Source: an uncultured Armatimonadota bacterium
GTDB taxonomy: Bacteria; Armatimonadota; Fimbriimonadia; Fimbriimonadales; Fimbriimonadaceae
DNA length: 64,000 bases
Assembly (NCBI GenBank): GCA_903833215.1
Contig: CAILEM010000147.1
Span: forward strand, 1-64,000
Direction of reading: 5' to 3'
The notes under the pieces were generated by a model. That model was not told where the DNA came from. It searched no databases and worked only from the letters and a program-made list of their open reading frames with translations. This document shows positions 16,942 to 25,587 of the stretch, piece by piece. A program made the translations under genes and the position numbers. Each line of letters opens with the position of its first letter. The first letter of the stretch is position 1.

Positions 16942-18021
16942 CTATCTTCTGAGCATCTGTTTTAGCTCAGATGCGACGCCAGCGTTCTTCATTGCCGTTT
17001 CTTCGGTGATAATTCCAGCTTTGACGTAACGAACCAGACTCTGGTTCATTGTTTGCATTCCCCAGAACGAACCTTCGTTCATTAGGTGGTACAGATCGCT
17101 GAAGTGACCATCTTCAATCGCTTTGCTGATCGTGGGAGTACAGATCAAGACTTCAATCGCCGCAACACGGCCCTTTCCATCGTCACGTGCAATGAGCTTT
17201 TGGGCGATGATCGCTCTTAGCGAATTACCCATACGTTGGCAGATATGTGCTTTTTCATGAGGTGGGAACATGTTGACAACGCGGTCCATCGTCTCATAGG
17301 CGCTAGATGTGTGAACGGTTGAGAAAACCAAGTGGCCGGTTTCACCAGCCTGAAGGGCAATGCCCATGGTGGTGGTATCGCGCATTTCACCGATGAGAAT
17401 GACGTCGGGCGCTTGTCGTAGCGAGGCGCGAAGTGCGGGTTGGAAGTCCAGGGTATCAATTCCGATTTCGCGCTGGGTTACGTACGATTTCTTCTGCGGG
17501 TGAACGAACTCAAGCGGGTCCTCGATGGTGATCAAGTTACAGGTGCGCTGAGTGTTGATAATATCAAGCATCGCAGCGAGCGTCGTGGTTTTGCCAGATC
17601 CCGTAGGTCCCGTAACCAGAACCAATCCTGTCTGAAGTTTGGTAAGTTCGCTGAGAACAGTCGGAAGACCTAATTCATCGAGGGACTTAATTCTAAGAGG
17701 TACGACGCGGCAGACAGTTGCCATGGAACCCATTTGCCAGTAAACGTTACACCGGACGCGGCATACGCCAGGAACGGTGAAGCCCATGTCCATTTCGAGT
17801 GTCTCGTCAAAGATTCTTCTTTGACGATCCGTCATCATAGACAAGAGCATTCGCGAAATGGTCGGTGCATCAATCACCGGCAAACTTTCATCAAGTGGCT
17901 CGACCTCGTCATATTTCTTGACCATCGGCACACTGCCTGCCTTGACCATCAAGTCGGAGGCATCGATCGCGGCGGCCATGTCGATCAAATGGTGGAGCGT
18001 AAGAGATTCGAGAGTTTGCAT
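16942..18021 (-). CDS. PilT/PilU-like ATPase (first, most divergent paralogue)
   Basis: The 359-residue protein carries DASDLMVKAGSVPMVKKYDEV at the N-terminus, Walker A GPTGSGKTT, Walker B VILIGEMRD and GHLVFSTVHT. At the position of AIRNLIRE it reads ISKAIEDG, so the canonical retraction motif is largely lost. The segment GSFWGMQTMNQSLVRYVKAG resembles PilU-type proteins. It is the promoter-proximal ATPase, 38 nt after a membrane-anchored exported protein. Assigning it as PilU is inference. Confidence 0.88.
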   Translation of the reverse strand: MQTLESLTLHHLIDMAAAIDASDLMVKAGSVPMVKKYDEVEPLDESLPVIDAPTISRMLLSMMTDRQRRIFDETLEMDMGFTVPGVCRVRCNVYWQMGSMATVCRVVPLRIKSLDELGLPTVLSELTKLQTGLVLVTGPTGSGKTTTLAAMLDIINTQRTCNLITIEDPLEFVHPQKKSYVTQREIGIDTLDFQPALRASLRQAPDVILIGEMRDTTTMGIALQAGETGHLVFSTVHTSSAYETMDRVVNMFPPHEKAHICQRMGNSLRAIIAQKLIARDDGKGRVAAIEVLICTPTISKAIEDGHFSDLYHLMNEGSFWGMQTMNQSLVRYVKAGIITEETAMKNAGVASELKQMLRR

Positions 18022-18059
18022 GATTGAAAAATGGGTCTCCTGGATAGTGCTTCTCTAAA

Positions 18060-18800
18060 TTAAAAACGAGCCTTGGGACGCCCCCTAAGCAGGAGCGAGT
18101 ATACCAACGCCCCGACCGCTGCGGCAGCGACCAAAAAGACGGTAATGGCGGTCCAATCGGTTCCCGAGGATTGCGACGGTTTCTTTTCGGGTTGGATCGG
18201 TGCATCTCCTGGTTCTGGGATGTCCATTTTCGATGGATCTTGAGTGAGTAATTTCACGCGAAACTCCACACCCGCCAACCGGGGATCTTTCGTATTCGCG
18301 TAACGCCCCTCTACCACCGCAGATTTACTCCGCCAGAGCTTGATCATTTTATCCGTTGGGACTTCACCTTCGAAGTGAAAATCCAAAGAATTCACAATCC
18401 ACGGCTTTGTACCAGCAGCAAAAGCCTTTGCGAAGGGGTTCAGGCGAACCGATCCGAGTTGACGATTGATGACACCATCGACGGCAAAGGTCGCCTTCGT
18501 GAAGTGCATCGAAGGGTTTCCTTCTTCCAATACGTAATCCCAAACCTGGACAGTACGGGGCTCAGACTTTAGGTAACCGCCGAGGGCTTGGATTTGCGCT
18601 GCGAGGAGCTTTGGTGGATAACCAGCCGCCTTCATCGTAATTTCGACGAGGTCTGGTCCCAGAGGGTGCTTTTTTACGCTAACCGAAACATCTGGCACCA
18701 AAGACGCATACAGGCTAGGTTCAGCTTGGGGAATCGATTGCGACTGTGCAACGGCGACCCGCAATAGTCCGAGAAGCAGAAGCAAAGGCAGAAAACGCAT
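18060..18800 (-). CDS. Exported, C-terminally membrane-anchored protein of unknown function
   Basis: I do not recognise the family. From the ATG at 18800 the protein starts with MRFLPLLLLLGLLRVAVAQS, a clear signal peptide. The next 180 residues are soluble and beta-rich. A proline/lysine linker follows, then one C-terminal membrane helix (ITVFLVAAAAVGALVYSLLL) with a short basic tail. An ATG 7 codons upstream at 18821 is possible but would put charged residues before the signal core. It precedes the three PilT-like genes in the same direction by 38 nt, so it may be part of a pilus or envelope machine; that is inference from position only. Confidence 0.75.
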   Translation of the reverse strand: MRFLPLLLLLGLLRVAVAQSQSIPQAEPSLYASLVPDVSVSVKKHPLGPDLVEITMKAAGYPPKLLAAQIQALGGYLKSEPRTVQVWDYVLEEGNPSMHFTKATFAVDGVINRQLGSVRLNPFAKAFAAGTKPWIVNSLDFHFEGEVPTDKMIKLWRSKSAVVEGRYANTKDPRLAGVEFRVKLLTQDPSKMDIPEPGDAPIQPEKKPSQSSGTDWTAITVFLVAAAAVGALVYSLLLRGRPKARF

Positions 18801-19068
18801 CAAACGTACTGTACACAACATGGAGTCGACTTCGCCGACTGAATGGTTGACGTGTCAAAAACGGCACAAAGTTCAGAACTAGACGGGAAAGATTTTTGAC
18901 GACATTTAGGGTGTTCAGAGCAGATTAACGATCCAATCCAGGTAAGAATGACTAAAAGTTTCCGCTAAAAGCAGATTCCCCGAACATTTGTTGCCCCACG
19001 TTCGTAGGTTGCAGGAGGAGTTTGCGGCTATAATGCCCACTCGGGCCCCTGGAGGCCAACGAAAACGC

Positions 19069-19572
19069 ATGAACGAAGCAGAGATCATCACAGAGCCGCT
19101 AGGCGGAATCTTGCTGACACCCCAAGGGTATCACATGCTGCAAGTCGAGCTGGAACACCTCACCATGGTGAAACGGCCCGAAATTGCAGATCGTATCCGT
19201 GAGAGCCAACAGCACGGGGAATTTAGCGAGGATAACAGCGAGCTAGACGAGGTCAAATTCGAGCAGGCGATGGTTGAAAACAGAATCGCCGAACTCAAAG
19301 GCATGTTTGGCAACGCGCACGTGTTGGAAGAGGATCAAATCCCTACCGACCGTGTCGGTATCGGTTCGCTCGTCACTGTAAACGACTTGCAGTTTGACGA
19401 TCAATTCCAAATCCGGGTTGTATCTAGCATTGAATCCGATCCCACGCGGGACTTGGTAAGCAACGAATCGCCGATGGGGACCGCACTGTACGGTCACAGT
19501 GCAGGCGACGACATCGTGTTTGAAGCGCCCGAAGGCAAAAAACGCTACAAAGTCATTTCGATCACCCGGTAA
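19069..19572 (+). CDS. greA: Transcription elongation factor GreA/GreB family
   Basis: The 167-residue protein rescues stalled RNA polymerase by stimulating transcript cleavage. The N-terminal coiled coil contains RPEIADRIRESQQHGEFSEDNSELDEVKFEQAMVENRIAEL; the tip carries the acidic EDNSELDE, matching the GreA D(N)A.Y.(A/E) tip region with a serine-leucine variant. The C-terminal FKBP-like domain ends SPMGTALYGHSAGDDIVFEAPEGKKRYKVISI. I chose the ATG at 19069 because GGAGG at 19051-19055 precedes it and a TATAAT box at 19029-19034 would start transcription just upstream; the longer frame from 18988 crosses that box. A strong terminator follows. Confidence 0.9.
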   Translation: MNEAEIITEPLGGILLTPQGYHMLQVELEHLTMVKRPEIADRIRESQQHGEFSEDNSELDEVKFEQAMVENRIAELKGMFGNAHVLEEDQIPTDRVGIGSLVTVNDLQFDDQFQIRVVSSIESDPTRDLVSNESPMGTALYGHSAGDDIVFEAPEGKKRYKVISITR

Positions 19573-19620
19573 TCGCGATAGTTCGAAGCTGGGAGCCTGT
19601 CGGATAGTTTCTCACACACG

Positions 19621-19664
19621 AAAGCGGAGGATTTGAGTATCAAACTCAAATCCTCCGCTTTTTT
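19621..19664 (+). terminator. Rho-independent terminator of greA
   Basis: Bases 19621-19638 pair perfectly with 19644-19661 (an 18-bp stem, AAAGCGGAGG at its base) around a 5-nt loop, followed by a run of T at 19659-19664. It lies 49 nt after the greA stop. The opposite strand has a weaker T-run, so it may also stop transcription from the convergent padR gene. Confidence 0.93.
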
Positions 19665-19686
19665 CGGTCAGTAGTTGTCGAATACC

Positions 19687-20271
19687 CTAGTCTTGAGACG
19701 CGCCTACACCGACGGCCTGTTGAACCGTGGTTGGCTTCACTTGGGTTAGCAGGCGACGCAACCACTCGTGCCTGGCTTCTGCGAGATACATCAGATTTTC
19801 GTATCCCATATTTCGGATAGGTTCAGGCGTCTTGCCAGAATCGAGGTCACGCTGGAGATCCGCAATGAACTGCTTACTCTCCTGTAACCAAGCTTTCACA
19901 ACCCGAACACGCTCATTCGGTTTGAGTCGGTGCAAGAAGTAGCAACGCGTCCGAATCGGGTCGACGAGAAACGCCATCTCGCCTCGATCCGGTGGAAACG
20001 TCAACCAACTATGCAAAAGCGCATCGCCGGTACGAGTCAGCTCGTATTCGGTTCTCTCTCGATTCGGCACACCAACTCGGCGCGCCTCGGTCAAGAGACC
20101 ATCCGTCTCGAGTCGTCGAAGAACTCGATAAACAGAACCGCTTTCGGCGCTCCAGCGCCCGCCACGCATTCGGTTCATCTCTTTACGCATTGCGTAACCT
20201 GAGTTGATTCCTTCACCAATCATGGCGATAATCAAATACTCAAGCTCGCTGTAAGGACCAGAAGTACCCAT
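19687..20271 (-). CDS. PadR family transcriptional regulator
   Basis: The 194-residue protein has the PadR winged helix at the N-terminus: SELEYLIIAMIGEGINSGYAMRKEM, then SAESGSVYRVLRRLETDGLLTEARRVGVPNRERTEYELT, the recognition helix and wing. A helical C-terminal dimerisation domain follows (residues 100-180). PadR proteins repress genes for detoxification or efflux in response to small molecules. Its target is not visible; it stands alone between greA and secE. The ATG at 20271 is preferred to the longer frame from 20463, whose extra 64 residues look non-coding. Confidence 0.88.
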   Translation of the reverse strand: MGTSGPYSELEYLIIAMIGEGINSGYAMRKEMNRMRGGRWSAESGSVYRVLRRLETDGLLTEARRVGVPNRERTEYELTRTGDALLHSWLTFPPDRGEMAFLVDPIRTRCYFLHRLKPNERVRVVKAWLQESKQFIADLQRDLDSGKTPEPIRNMGYENLMYLAEARHEWLRRLLTQVKPTTVQQAVGVGASQD

Positions 20272-20486
20272 AGTGTTTCGGCAACCAATAAAACTGCATG
20301 TGGCCAAACCGGCCGCATAGCGCTTTCTACTGTAACCGCAAAACTCAATTTCAGCAAGTTCAGCGATCAAATTCGCAATAGATGCATAACAAAACCACAA
20401 AGGATGCACAACGAGTGAATCCTCTGTGCCTGTTGCGCGGTATGATAGTTTATTCCCCTGCATTTAGAGCACGGGCAACTACGTCA

Positions 20487-20756
20487 ATGGCAGTAACGTC
20501 GATGTCGAACACAAATCAAAATGAGCCTAGCAAAGGCCGAGGCTCTGTCCCTATCCCGAAGTCAAAGCGGGGCCTAAAAGGCTTCGTTAACGAAGTGGGA
20601 CGTGAAATGAAGAAGGTAAGTTGGCCAACTAGGGCTGAAACGAACCGTCTTACCGCTGTCGTGCTTGTCGTCTGCGCAGGCTTGGTCGCTTTATTTACCG
20701 GCCTAAGCGTGGTTTTCGACACCTTGGTCTCGTTGTTAACGAAGGGTTCGGCCTAA
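20487..20756 (+). CDS. secE: Preprotein translocase subunit SecE
   Basis: The 89-residue protein has the SecE core GFVNEVGREMKKVSWPTRAETNRLTAVVLVVC, including the VSWPTR(A/E)E motif, followed by one transmembrane helix. It stabilises SecY in the inner-membrane translocon. Two in-frame ATGs (20487 and 20502) are possible; no clear ribosome site decides between them. A basic N-terminal stretch precedes the core. The gene is one nucleotide from nusG, the usual pairing. No rpmG or tRNA-Trp gene was found just upstream. Confidence 0.93.
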   Translation: MAVTSMSNTNQNEPSKGRGSVPIPKSKRGLKGFVNEVGREMKKVSWPTRAETNRLTAVVLVVCAGLVALFTGLSVVFDTLVSLLTKGSA

Positions 20757-20757
20757 C

Positions 20758-21285
20758 ATGCCCAAAGCCTGGTATGCGGTCCATACGATCGCTGGACATG
20801 AGAACAAGGTCAAGGATGTTCTTACGAGGCGATCGATCGTTGAGGGCGTTTGGGATTTGGATATTTTCCAAGTTCTTATCCCGACCGAACAAGAACTTCA
20901 AACGCGTAATGGCAAGCGATACCTCCGAGACAAGAAGGTATTTCCTGGCTACATCCTCGTTCAGATGTCCCTGACTGACGAAATGTACAAGCTTGTGAAG
21001 TCAACGAGCGGCGTGACTGGATTCGTTCAGAGCGGAAACAAGCCCGTTCCTCTCGAAGAGTACGAAGTACGTCGCATCATGACGAACCTCGAAGCCAGCA
21101 AAGAGGCTCCAAAGGTTTCCTGGACCAAAGGCGACGCAATTCGCGTGGTCGAAGGTCCCTTCAGCGACTTCAGCGGAAAGATCGAAGAAGTCAGCCCCGA
21201 GAAAGAGAAGCTCAAGGTTCTTATCAATATCTTTGGCCGCGATACCCCGGTCGAACTCGACTTCAGCCAAGTCGAAAAACTCTAG
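20758..21285 (+). CDS. nusG: Transcription termination/antitermination factor NusG
   Basis: The 175-residue protein starts with AWYAVHTIAGHENKVKDVLTRR, the NGN domain that contacts the RNA polymerase clamp. FPGYILVQMSLTDEMYKLVKSTSGVTGFV completes it. The C-terminal KOW domain is KGDAIRVVEGPFSDFSGKIEEVSPEKEKLKVLINIFGRDTPVELDFSQVEKL. Length is normal. It follows secE by 1 nt. In most bacteria the ribosomal protein operon rplKA comes next; here a hairpin and recJ follow instead. Confidence 0.96.
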   Translation: MPKAWYAVHTIAGHENKVKDVLTRRSIVEGVWDLDIFQVLIPTEQELQTRNGKRYLRDKKVFPGYILVQMSLTDEMYKLVKSTSGVTGFVQSGNKPVPLEEYEVRRIMTNLEASKEAPKVSWTKGDAIRVVEGPFSDFSGKIEEVSPEKEKLKVLINIFGRDTPVELDFSQVEKL

Positions 21286-21294
21286 CCTTGCACT

Positions 21295-21328
21295 GATGTT
21301 AGGTCGTGAGTAAAGCACACCTAACATC
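21295..21328. terminator. Hairpin after nusG, possible terminator
   Basis: Bases 21295-21304 (GATGTTAGGT) are the reverse complement of 21319-21328 (ACCTAACATC), and an inner GTG/CAC pairing adds three pairs after a bulge. It begins 10 nt after the nusG stop. There is no T-tract, so it may be a processing or attenuating structure rather than an intrinsic terminator. Confidence 0.5.
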
Positions 21329-21352
21329 GGTCCAGAGCCGTCCTTAAACCAA

Positions 21353-23077
21353 ATGACTGAACCTATGTCCGCCCGTTGGAATGTGGCGGATAGAAATCGG
21401 ACGGCGGAACAGAAGCTCCAAAACGAATTGGGGATTCCGATTCTTCTCGCCGCCATCCTTGCTCAACGCGGCTATACAGATCCCGAGCAAGCTCATCTTT
21501 TCCTGAATCCTTCCCTGGATCGCCTGCACGCTCCAAACCTGCTTCCGGACTACGAAAAGGCCAGGGATGCGATTCTAGGGGCGAGAGACCGTCAAGAGCT
21601 CATCTATGTCCATGGCGACTACGACGTTGACGGTGTGACCAGCGCAGCCCTCTTCAATCGCTTTCTACAGGCAATCGGCTGTAAGGTTCACACTCATGTT
21701 CCGCACCGCATGAAAGAAGGCTATGGCATTCATGCGATGGCGATCGAGGCTGCCCATGAAGCAGGAGCAAAGTTGTTTCTCACCTGCGACTGCGGCGTTT
21801 CGGCTCACGAGCAGGTTGACCAGGCTCGCGAGAAGGGCATGTCTGTAGTCATCACCGATCACCACTCCATTGCTGGTGAGTTACCCAACGCCACCGCTGT
21901 GGTCAATCCCCATCGAGCTGATTCCGTCTATCCCTTCGACGAGTTGAGTGGGGCCGGTGTGGTCTTCAAACTTTGCGCGGGCATCAGCGATGAACTAGGA
22001 CATGATCGCGAAAAATACTGCCGAGCCTTTTTGGATCTAGCGGCACTCGGAACCATTGCTGACGTGATGCCATTGGTCGGTGAAAATCGTATCATTGCCA
22101 AGTTCGGCCTGATGCGCCTCGCGGACACACGTAAACCTGGACTCAGGGCGCTCATACAAGCTGCAAACATCGCCGTGGAACTCGGTAAACCGCTGAAGGC
22201 TTCGCACGTCGGTTTCCAACTGGGGCCAAGACTCAACGCGGTTGGCAGGATTCGTGATGCGGCTATGGCGCTAAATCTTTTGCTAGAGAACGATCCAACC
22301 GCTGCCGAAGCCCTTGCCAAACAGATTGAATCCGTAAACACGGAGAGGCGTCAAGAGCAACAGCGAGTGATGGATGAGGCGGTTGAAATCGTCCTCTCTA
22401 CCGAGAGCCAGAAGCGCAACGTCATCTTCGTCGCAAAAGAAGGTTGGCACTCAGGGCTCGTCGGAATCGTTGCTGGTCGATTGGTGGAAATGTTCTGCCG
22501 TCCGTCGTTCGTCCTGACAATCGACTCAAAAACTGGCACGGCCAAGGGTTCCGCACGTACCATTCCCGGCTTTAATCTCGCTGATTCGATCCGTGCTCAC
22601 CCTGACCTCATGAGTGGCGGTGGTCATGCCATGGCAGCAGGTTGCTCGCTACCGGCCGAGAACATTGAAAAGGCTGCTGCCGCCCTCGATGTTTATGCTG
22701 GGCAAATGCTGACACCTGAGGACTTCGTGCCGAGCATCCGGGTCGATATGGAGGTGCTTCCCTCCGAAGTCAGCTTGCAGGCAGCAGAATCGCTCACGAA
22801 GCTTGAGCCGTTTGGCTTTGCCAATCCTGAACCCGTTTTCCTTTCACGGGGGATGACGGTGGCTCAAATACTCCCAACTAAGAATCCGATTCACGTTCGC
22901 GTTGTCCTTCAAACAGAATCGGGCTCAACCGTCCCCGGCATCGCGTTCGGAATCGGAGAGCGGCTCACCCAATCGGGGACAGGCATCGGTGCAAACGTGC
23001 TGTTTCAAGCCAATGTCGACGAGTGGAAGGGTGCTCGCACTCTCAAGTGGCAGATCAAAGACTACGCCAAAGCTTAA
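21353..23077 (+). CDS. recJ: Single-stranded-DNA-specific exonuclease RecJ
   Basis: The 574-residue protein is a 5'-3' single-strand exonuclease of DNA repair. The DHH-domain motifs are visible: DYDVDG at residues 89-94 (motif I), the CDCGVS segment (motif II) and DHH at 169-171 (motif III). The DHHA1 domain has SGGGHAMAAGCSLP (consensus GGH.xAAG). An OB-fold domain closes the protein (LEPFGFANPEPVF and after). Length fits RecJ. The start could also be the ATG 4 codons downstream, at 21365. It converges on the HtrA-like gene with overlapping stop codons. Confidence 0.95.
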   Translation: MTEPMSARWNVADRNRTAEQKLQNELGIPILLAAILAQRGYTDPEQAHLFLNPSLDRLHAPNLLPDYEKARDAILGARDRQELIYVHGDYDVDGVTSAALFNRFLQAIGCKVHTHVPHRMKEGYGIHAMAIEAAHEAGAKLFLTCDCGVSAHEQVDQAREKGMSVVITDHHSIAGELPNATAVVNPHRADSVYPFDELSGAGVVFKLCAGISDELGHDREKYCRAFLDLAALGTIADVMPLVGENRIIAKFGLMRLADTRKPGLRALIQAANIAVELGKPLKASHVGFQLGPRLNAVGRIRDAAMALNLLLENDPTAAEALAKQIESVNTERRQEQQRVMDEAVEIVLSTESQKRNVIFVAKEGWHSGLVGIVAGRLVEMFCRPSFVLTIDSKTGTAKGSARTIPGFNLADSIRAHPDLMSGGGHAMAAGCSLPAENIEKAAAALDVYAGQMLTPEDFVPSIRVDMEVLPSEVSLQAAESLTKLEPFGFANPEPVFLSRGMTVAQILPTKNPIHVRVVLQTESGSTVPGIAFGIGERLTQSGTGIGANVLFQANVDEWKGARTLKWQIKDYAKA

Positions 23078-24159
23078 TCAGCAGCTTTCGCAGGCACGAC
23101 GTTGTCGATCAGAATTTTGCCAGGTCCCCTTTGCACAATGATAGAGAAAGGTTGGCCCACCTTCTTTTGCAGCATCACCTTGGCAAACGTGATTTGGTCG
23201 TCGATCGTGGTTCCTCCGATGTTGAGGAGAACGTCCCCCGCTCGAATACCCGCCTTGTCAGCAGGCAAACCAGGGGTGACTTGTTGAATCAAAGCCCCAC
23301 CTCCGACTGCGTCGATACAAAAGATTCCAAGCACAGCAAATTCTGGTTTATGACTCGGCGACAAGAAGCCGTCGACGACATGCCGAACGAAATCGGTACT
23401 GACGGTATAAGCGACCGTCATTTCATTTGGTCCAGCGTTATTGTATTGGGCTCGGCCAGGTCCACCTTGACCAATTGCTTGATTTGCCCCTTGCCCAAAT
23501 CCACCGTTATTATTGTTGAGGGTCCAGCCTTGACCACTGCCAGCCCCTCCGCGCCCACCAAACACGTTCGCTGACCGCTGCATGCCGCTGTCTTGTCCCA
23601 CCAAAGTCGCGTTCAAAGAGCCAATGAGCTCACCAGTCTCTGAGAAGATTAATGCTCCGCCGACAAGTTCGGGAATCGCTTCAAAACGCATTTCCGTGAG
23701 AGGGACCAAGCGTCGGGTCGTATTCATGACTCCGAGTTTGTGCCGGGTGCCATAAGCCAACCGGATAGGACCAGTCGGCAGCGCCGCGATGAGATTGCCA
23801 GACTCGATTTCTCCTGGCTGAGGCATGCGTAGGGGCTGGGCCGAACCTGAAACCCACGAGTTTGTCTTGAGCAAAACCAGCATGGTGGCCTTGTCTTGGC
23901 TGACAATTGAGAAACTGATCTGCTTGCCAATGAAATCTTTACCAACGACTTGGGGCCCTACCACGCTTGAACTGTGGGCGACAAAGTATCCCGAATCATC
24001 GATCAAGGCGGCAACACCGGTCGCATGACCATGGCCAACGAGGGTGACGATGGCGGGACGAATCTGATTCCACACCGACACTTCCTTGCGCGGCAAGCTT
24101 GCCGCCTGGAAGGTGGCTGTACTTAAAACCACCGCGAACTTAGCCGCCGACAAGAACAT
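23074..24159 (-). CDS. HtrA/DegP-like protein with degenerate catalytic triad and PDZ domain
   Basis: This 361-residue protein has a signal-like N-terminus, a trypsin-like domain, a Gly/Asn/Gln-rich insertion (about residues 195-245) and a PDZ domain (about 265-355: GGGALIQQVTPGLPADKAGIRAGDVLLNIGG). Aligned by eye to HtrA, GYFVAHSSSVV (57-67) replaces GYILTNNHVV, so the histidine becomes S64. DKATMLVLLK (89-98) replaces D..TDLAVLK, so the aspartate becomes M93. ELVGGAL (164-170) replaces GNSGGPL, so the serine becomes V166. It is therefore probably proteolytically dead and may bind peptides or sense misfolding. It overlaps the upstream anti-sigma-like gene by 20 nt in the ECF sigma operon, which suggests a regulatory role. 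Confidence 0.85.
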   Translation of the reverse strand: MFLSAAKFAVVLSTATFQAASLPRKEVSVWNQIRPAIVTLVGHGHATGVAALIDDSGYFVAHSSSVVGPQVVGKDFIGKQISFSIVSQDKATMLVLLKTNSWVSGSAQPLRMPQPGEIESGNLIAALPTGPIRLAYGTRHKLGVMNTTRRLVPLTEMRFEAIPELVGGALIFSETGELIGSLNATLVGQDSGMQRSANVFGGRGGAGSGQGWTLNNNNGGFGQGANQAIGQGGPGRAQYNNAGPNEMTVAYTVSTDFVRHVVDGFLSPSHKPEFAVLGIFCIDAVGGGALIQQVTPGLPADKAGIRAGDVLLNIGGTTIDDQITFAKVMLQKKVGQPFSIIVQRGPGKILIDNVVPAKAAD

Positions 24160-24892
24160 TGCTTGAACTACCTACCTCGGTGGCCTTACAGGCACCTGTT
24201 TGCTCATCCTTGTCCTGGTCAATCAACACGATCGACCCCGACGTTTTTAGGCTTGCCGTTCGAGCGCTACTTAGTAGCGATGTCCGGCTCGCGGTCAGGG
24301 TGTTTCCCTTTGGTGGCTGCACACCTAAATCGGGATCATACGCGGCGTCGGTTGGCTCCATCGAAGTGAGGACACGCGGATCGACCTCGTCCATGTCATC
24401 GGGTTGCTTCGCATCGCCTGTTGTCGTTGCGACCGTCGTTGGCGGAGCTGTGGGACCGATGAGAGTACCTGTCGAGAAGTTCTTAGGGATTTCGATAGGA
24501 TGCGAATTTGACAGTCCCAACGACGCCACTTCGGGCCCCATTACGACCTGTGGCAGAGGTTTCTTGTGCGTCAAGTTGAGGGTAAACATGAGGACGAATC
24601 CCATCGCGCAGGCGGTGGCAGGCATCCACAGCCAACTGCGGCTGGAAATCGGTCGAGTAGGCAATGGCTTGAGTCCTTGGGTCAGGATGGCATCGCGAAG
24701 GCGCTCTTTCGAGAACTGGTCTTCGGGGACGTCCGACAGGCTCTTGAGCCCGGCTCGCATATCCTTATAGAGCGACAACGCGCGAAGAGCCTCGGGGTCG
24801 TTTTGGACCTCTCGCTCCAACTTGGCCGCTTCTTCAGGGCTGAGTTCCCCAAACGCGAGCTTCGCTAATTTGTCTTCAATTTTGCCTTTCAT
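24140..24892 (-). CDS. Anti-sigma-factor-like single-pass membrane protein
   Basis: The 250-residue protein has an N-terminal helical domain (LAKLAFGELSPEEAAKLEREVQNDPEALRAL) typical of the cytoplasmic part of anti-sigma factors. No HxxxCxxC zinc ligands are present. One transmembrane helix lies at about residues 87-107, followed by a 140-residue Thr/Ser/Pro-rich outer region with no recognised domain. It starts on the last base of the ECF sigma gene, so the two are translationally coupled. By analogy it would hold the sigma factor at the membrane; release could involve RseP-type proteolysis, which is inference. Confidence 0.8.
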   Translation of the reverse strand: MKGKIEDKLAKLAFGELSPEEAAKLEREVQNDPEALRALSLYKDMRAGLKSLSDVPEDQFSKERLRDAILTQGLKPLPTRPISSRSWLWMPATACAMGFVLMFTLNLTHKKPLPQVVMGPEVASLGLSNSHPIEIPKNFSTGTLIGPTAPPTTVATTTGDAKQPDDMDEVDPRVLTSMEPTDAAYDPDLGVQPPKGNTLTASRTSLLSSARTASLKTSGSIVLIDQDKDEQTGACKATEVGSSSNVLVGG

Positions 24893-25512
24893 TACCTATC
24901 CTCCCCGAGCAACGGGGCAATTCTTTCTTTCAGCGCTCTGCGGGCACGAAGAACGCGTAATTTCGCGCCTCCGTCCGTGCATCCGAGGATGGCGGCCATA
25001 TCGGGGTATTCCCTTTCTTCGATATCGCGCAGGATGATCACTGATTTGTGGTGCATCGGGAGGGCATTGAGTGCCTTTCGCAATGCGATCTTTCTTCGGT
25101 CTGCTTCGAGATTATTAACTGGGTCCTCAATGTCACCGTTGGTCATCCAGTCCAAGGCGCCAGCAGCTTCCTGCTGTTCCAAGGCGGATCTCCGTTGTGA
25201 CATTCGAGCCTGATCCGTGCAGAGGTTGGTAACGATCCGCAGGAGCCAGGTGGTGAACTTTGCTTCATCTCGATAGCGATGTAAATTTTGATACGCCCGA
25301 ACGAATGCTTCTTGCACCACGTCTTCGGCATCATCGCGTCGAGAGGTCATTTGGTAGGCGAAACGATACACGAGGCTTCGGTGACGATCGAACAGCTGTT
25401 CGAAGGCGCGAAAGTCTCCATCTCGCGCTTTTCGAACCAGCGCGACGTCAGTATCCATTTCCATGCGACCACTTAAGGACGCATCGTATCCCATAACTGT
25501 GCTTTCTACCAC
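24892..25512 (-). CDS. RNA polymerase sigma factor, ECF subfamily (RpoE-like)
   Basis: The 206-residue protein has sigma region 2 (FEQLFDRHRSLVYRFAYQMTSRRDDAEDVVQEAFVRAYQNLHRYRDEAKFTTWLLRIVTNLCTDQAR) and region 4 (LPMHHKSVIILRDIEEREYPDMAAILGCTDGGAKLRVLRARRALKERI). The DDAEDVVQE core and FTTWL segment are hallmark. It would direct polymerase to a small regulon, controlled by the downstream membrane protein. In-frame ATGs at 25512, 25494 and a few codons further are alternatives. It is divergent from moaA across a 75-bp gap. Confidence 0.93.
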   Translation of the reverse strand: MVESTVMGYDASLSGRMEMDTDVALVRKARDGDFRAFEQLFDRHRSLVYRFAYQMTSRRDDAEDVVQEAFVRAYQNLHRYRDEAKFTTWLLRIVTNLCTDQARMSQRRSALEQQEAAGALDWMTNGDIEDPVNNLEADRRKIALRKALNALPMHHKSVIILRDIEEREYPDMAAILGCTDGGAKLRVLRARRALKERIAPLLGEDR

Positions 25513-25587
25513 GAACTGGCCCCATTCATTGCGTACACTCTAAAGAACGGACGTTTATTGTTCGTGATCGTTTCTATCGAGCCATAA

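Noticed and set aside
20272-20486. Search for rpmG or tRNA-Trp upstream of secE
   Set aside because: No tRNA-like cloverleaf and no L33 frame found.
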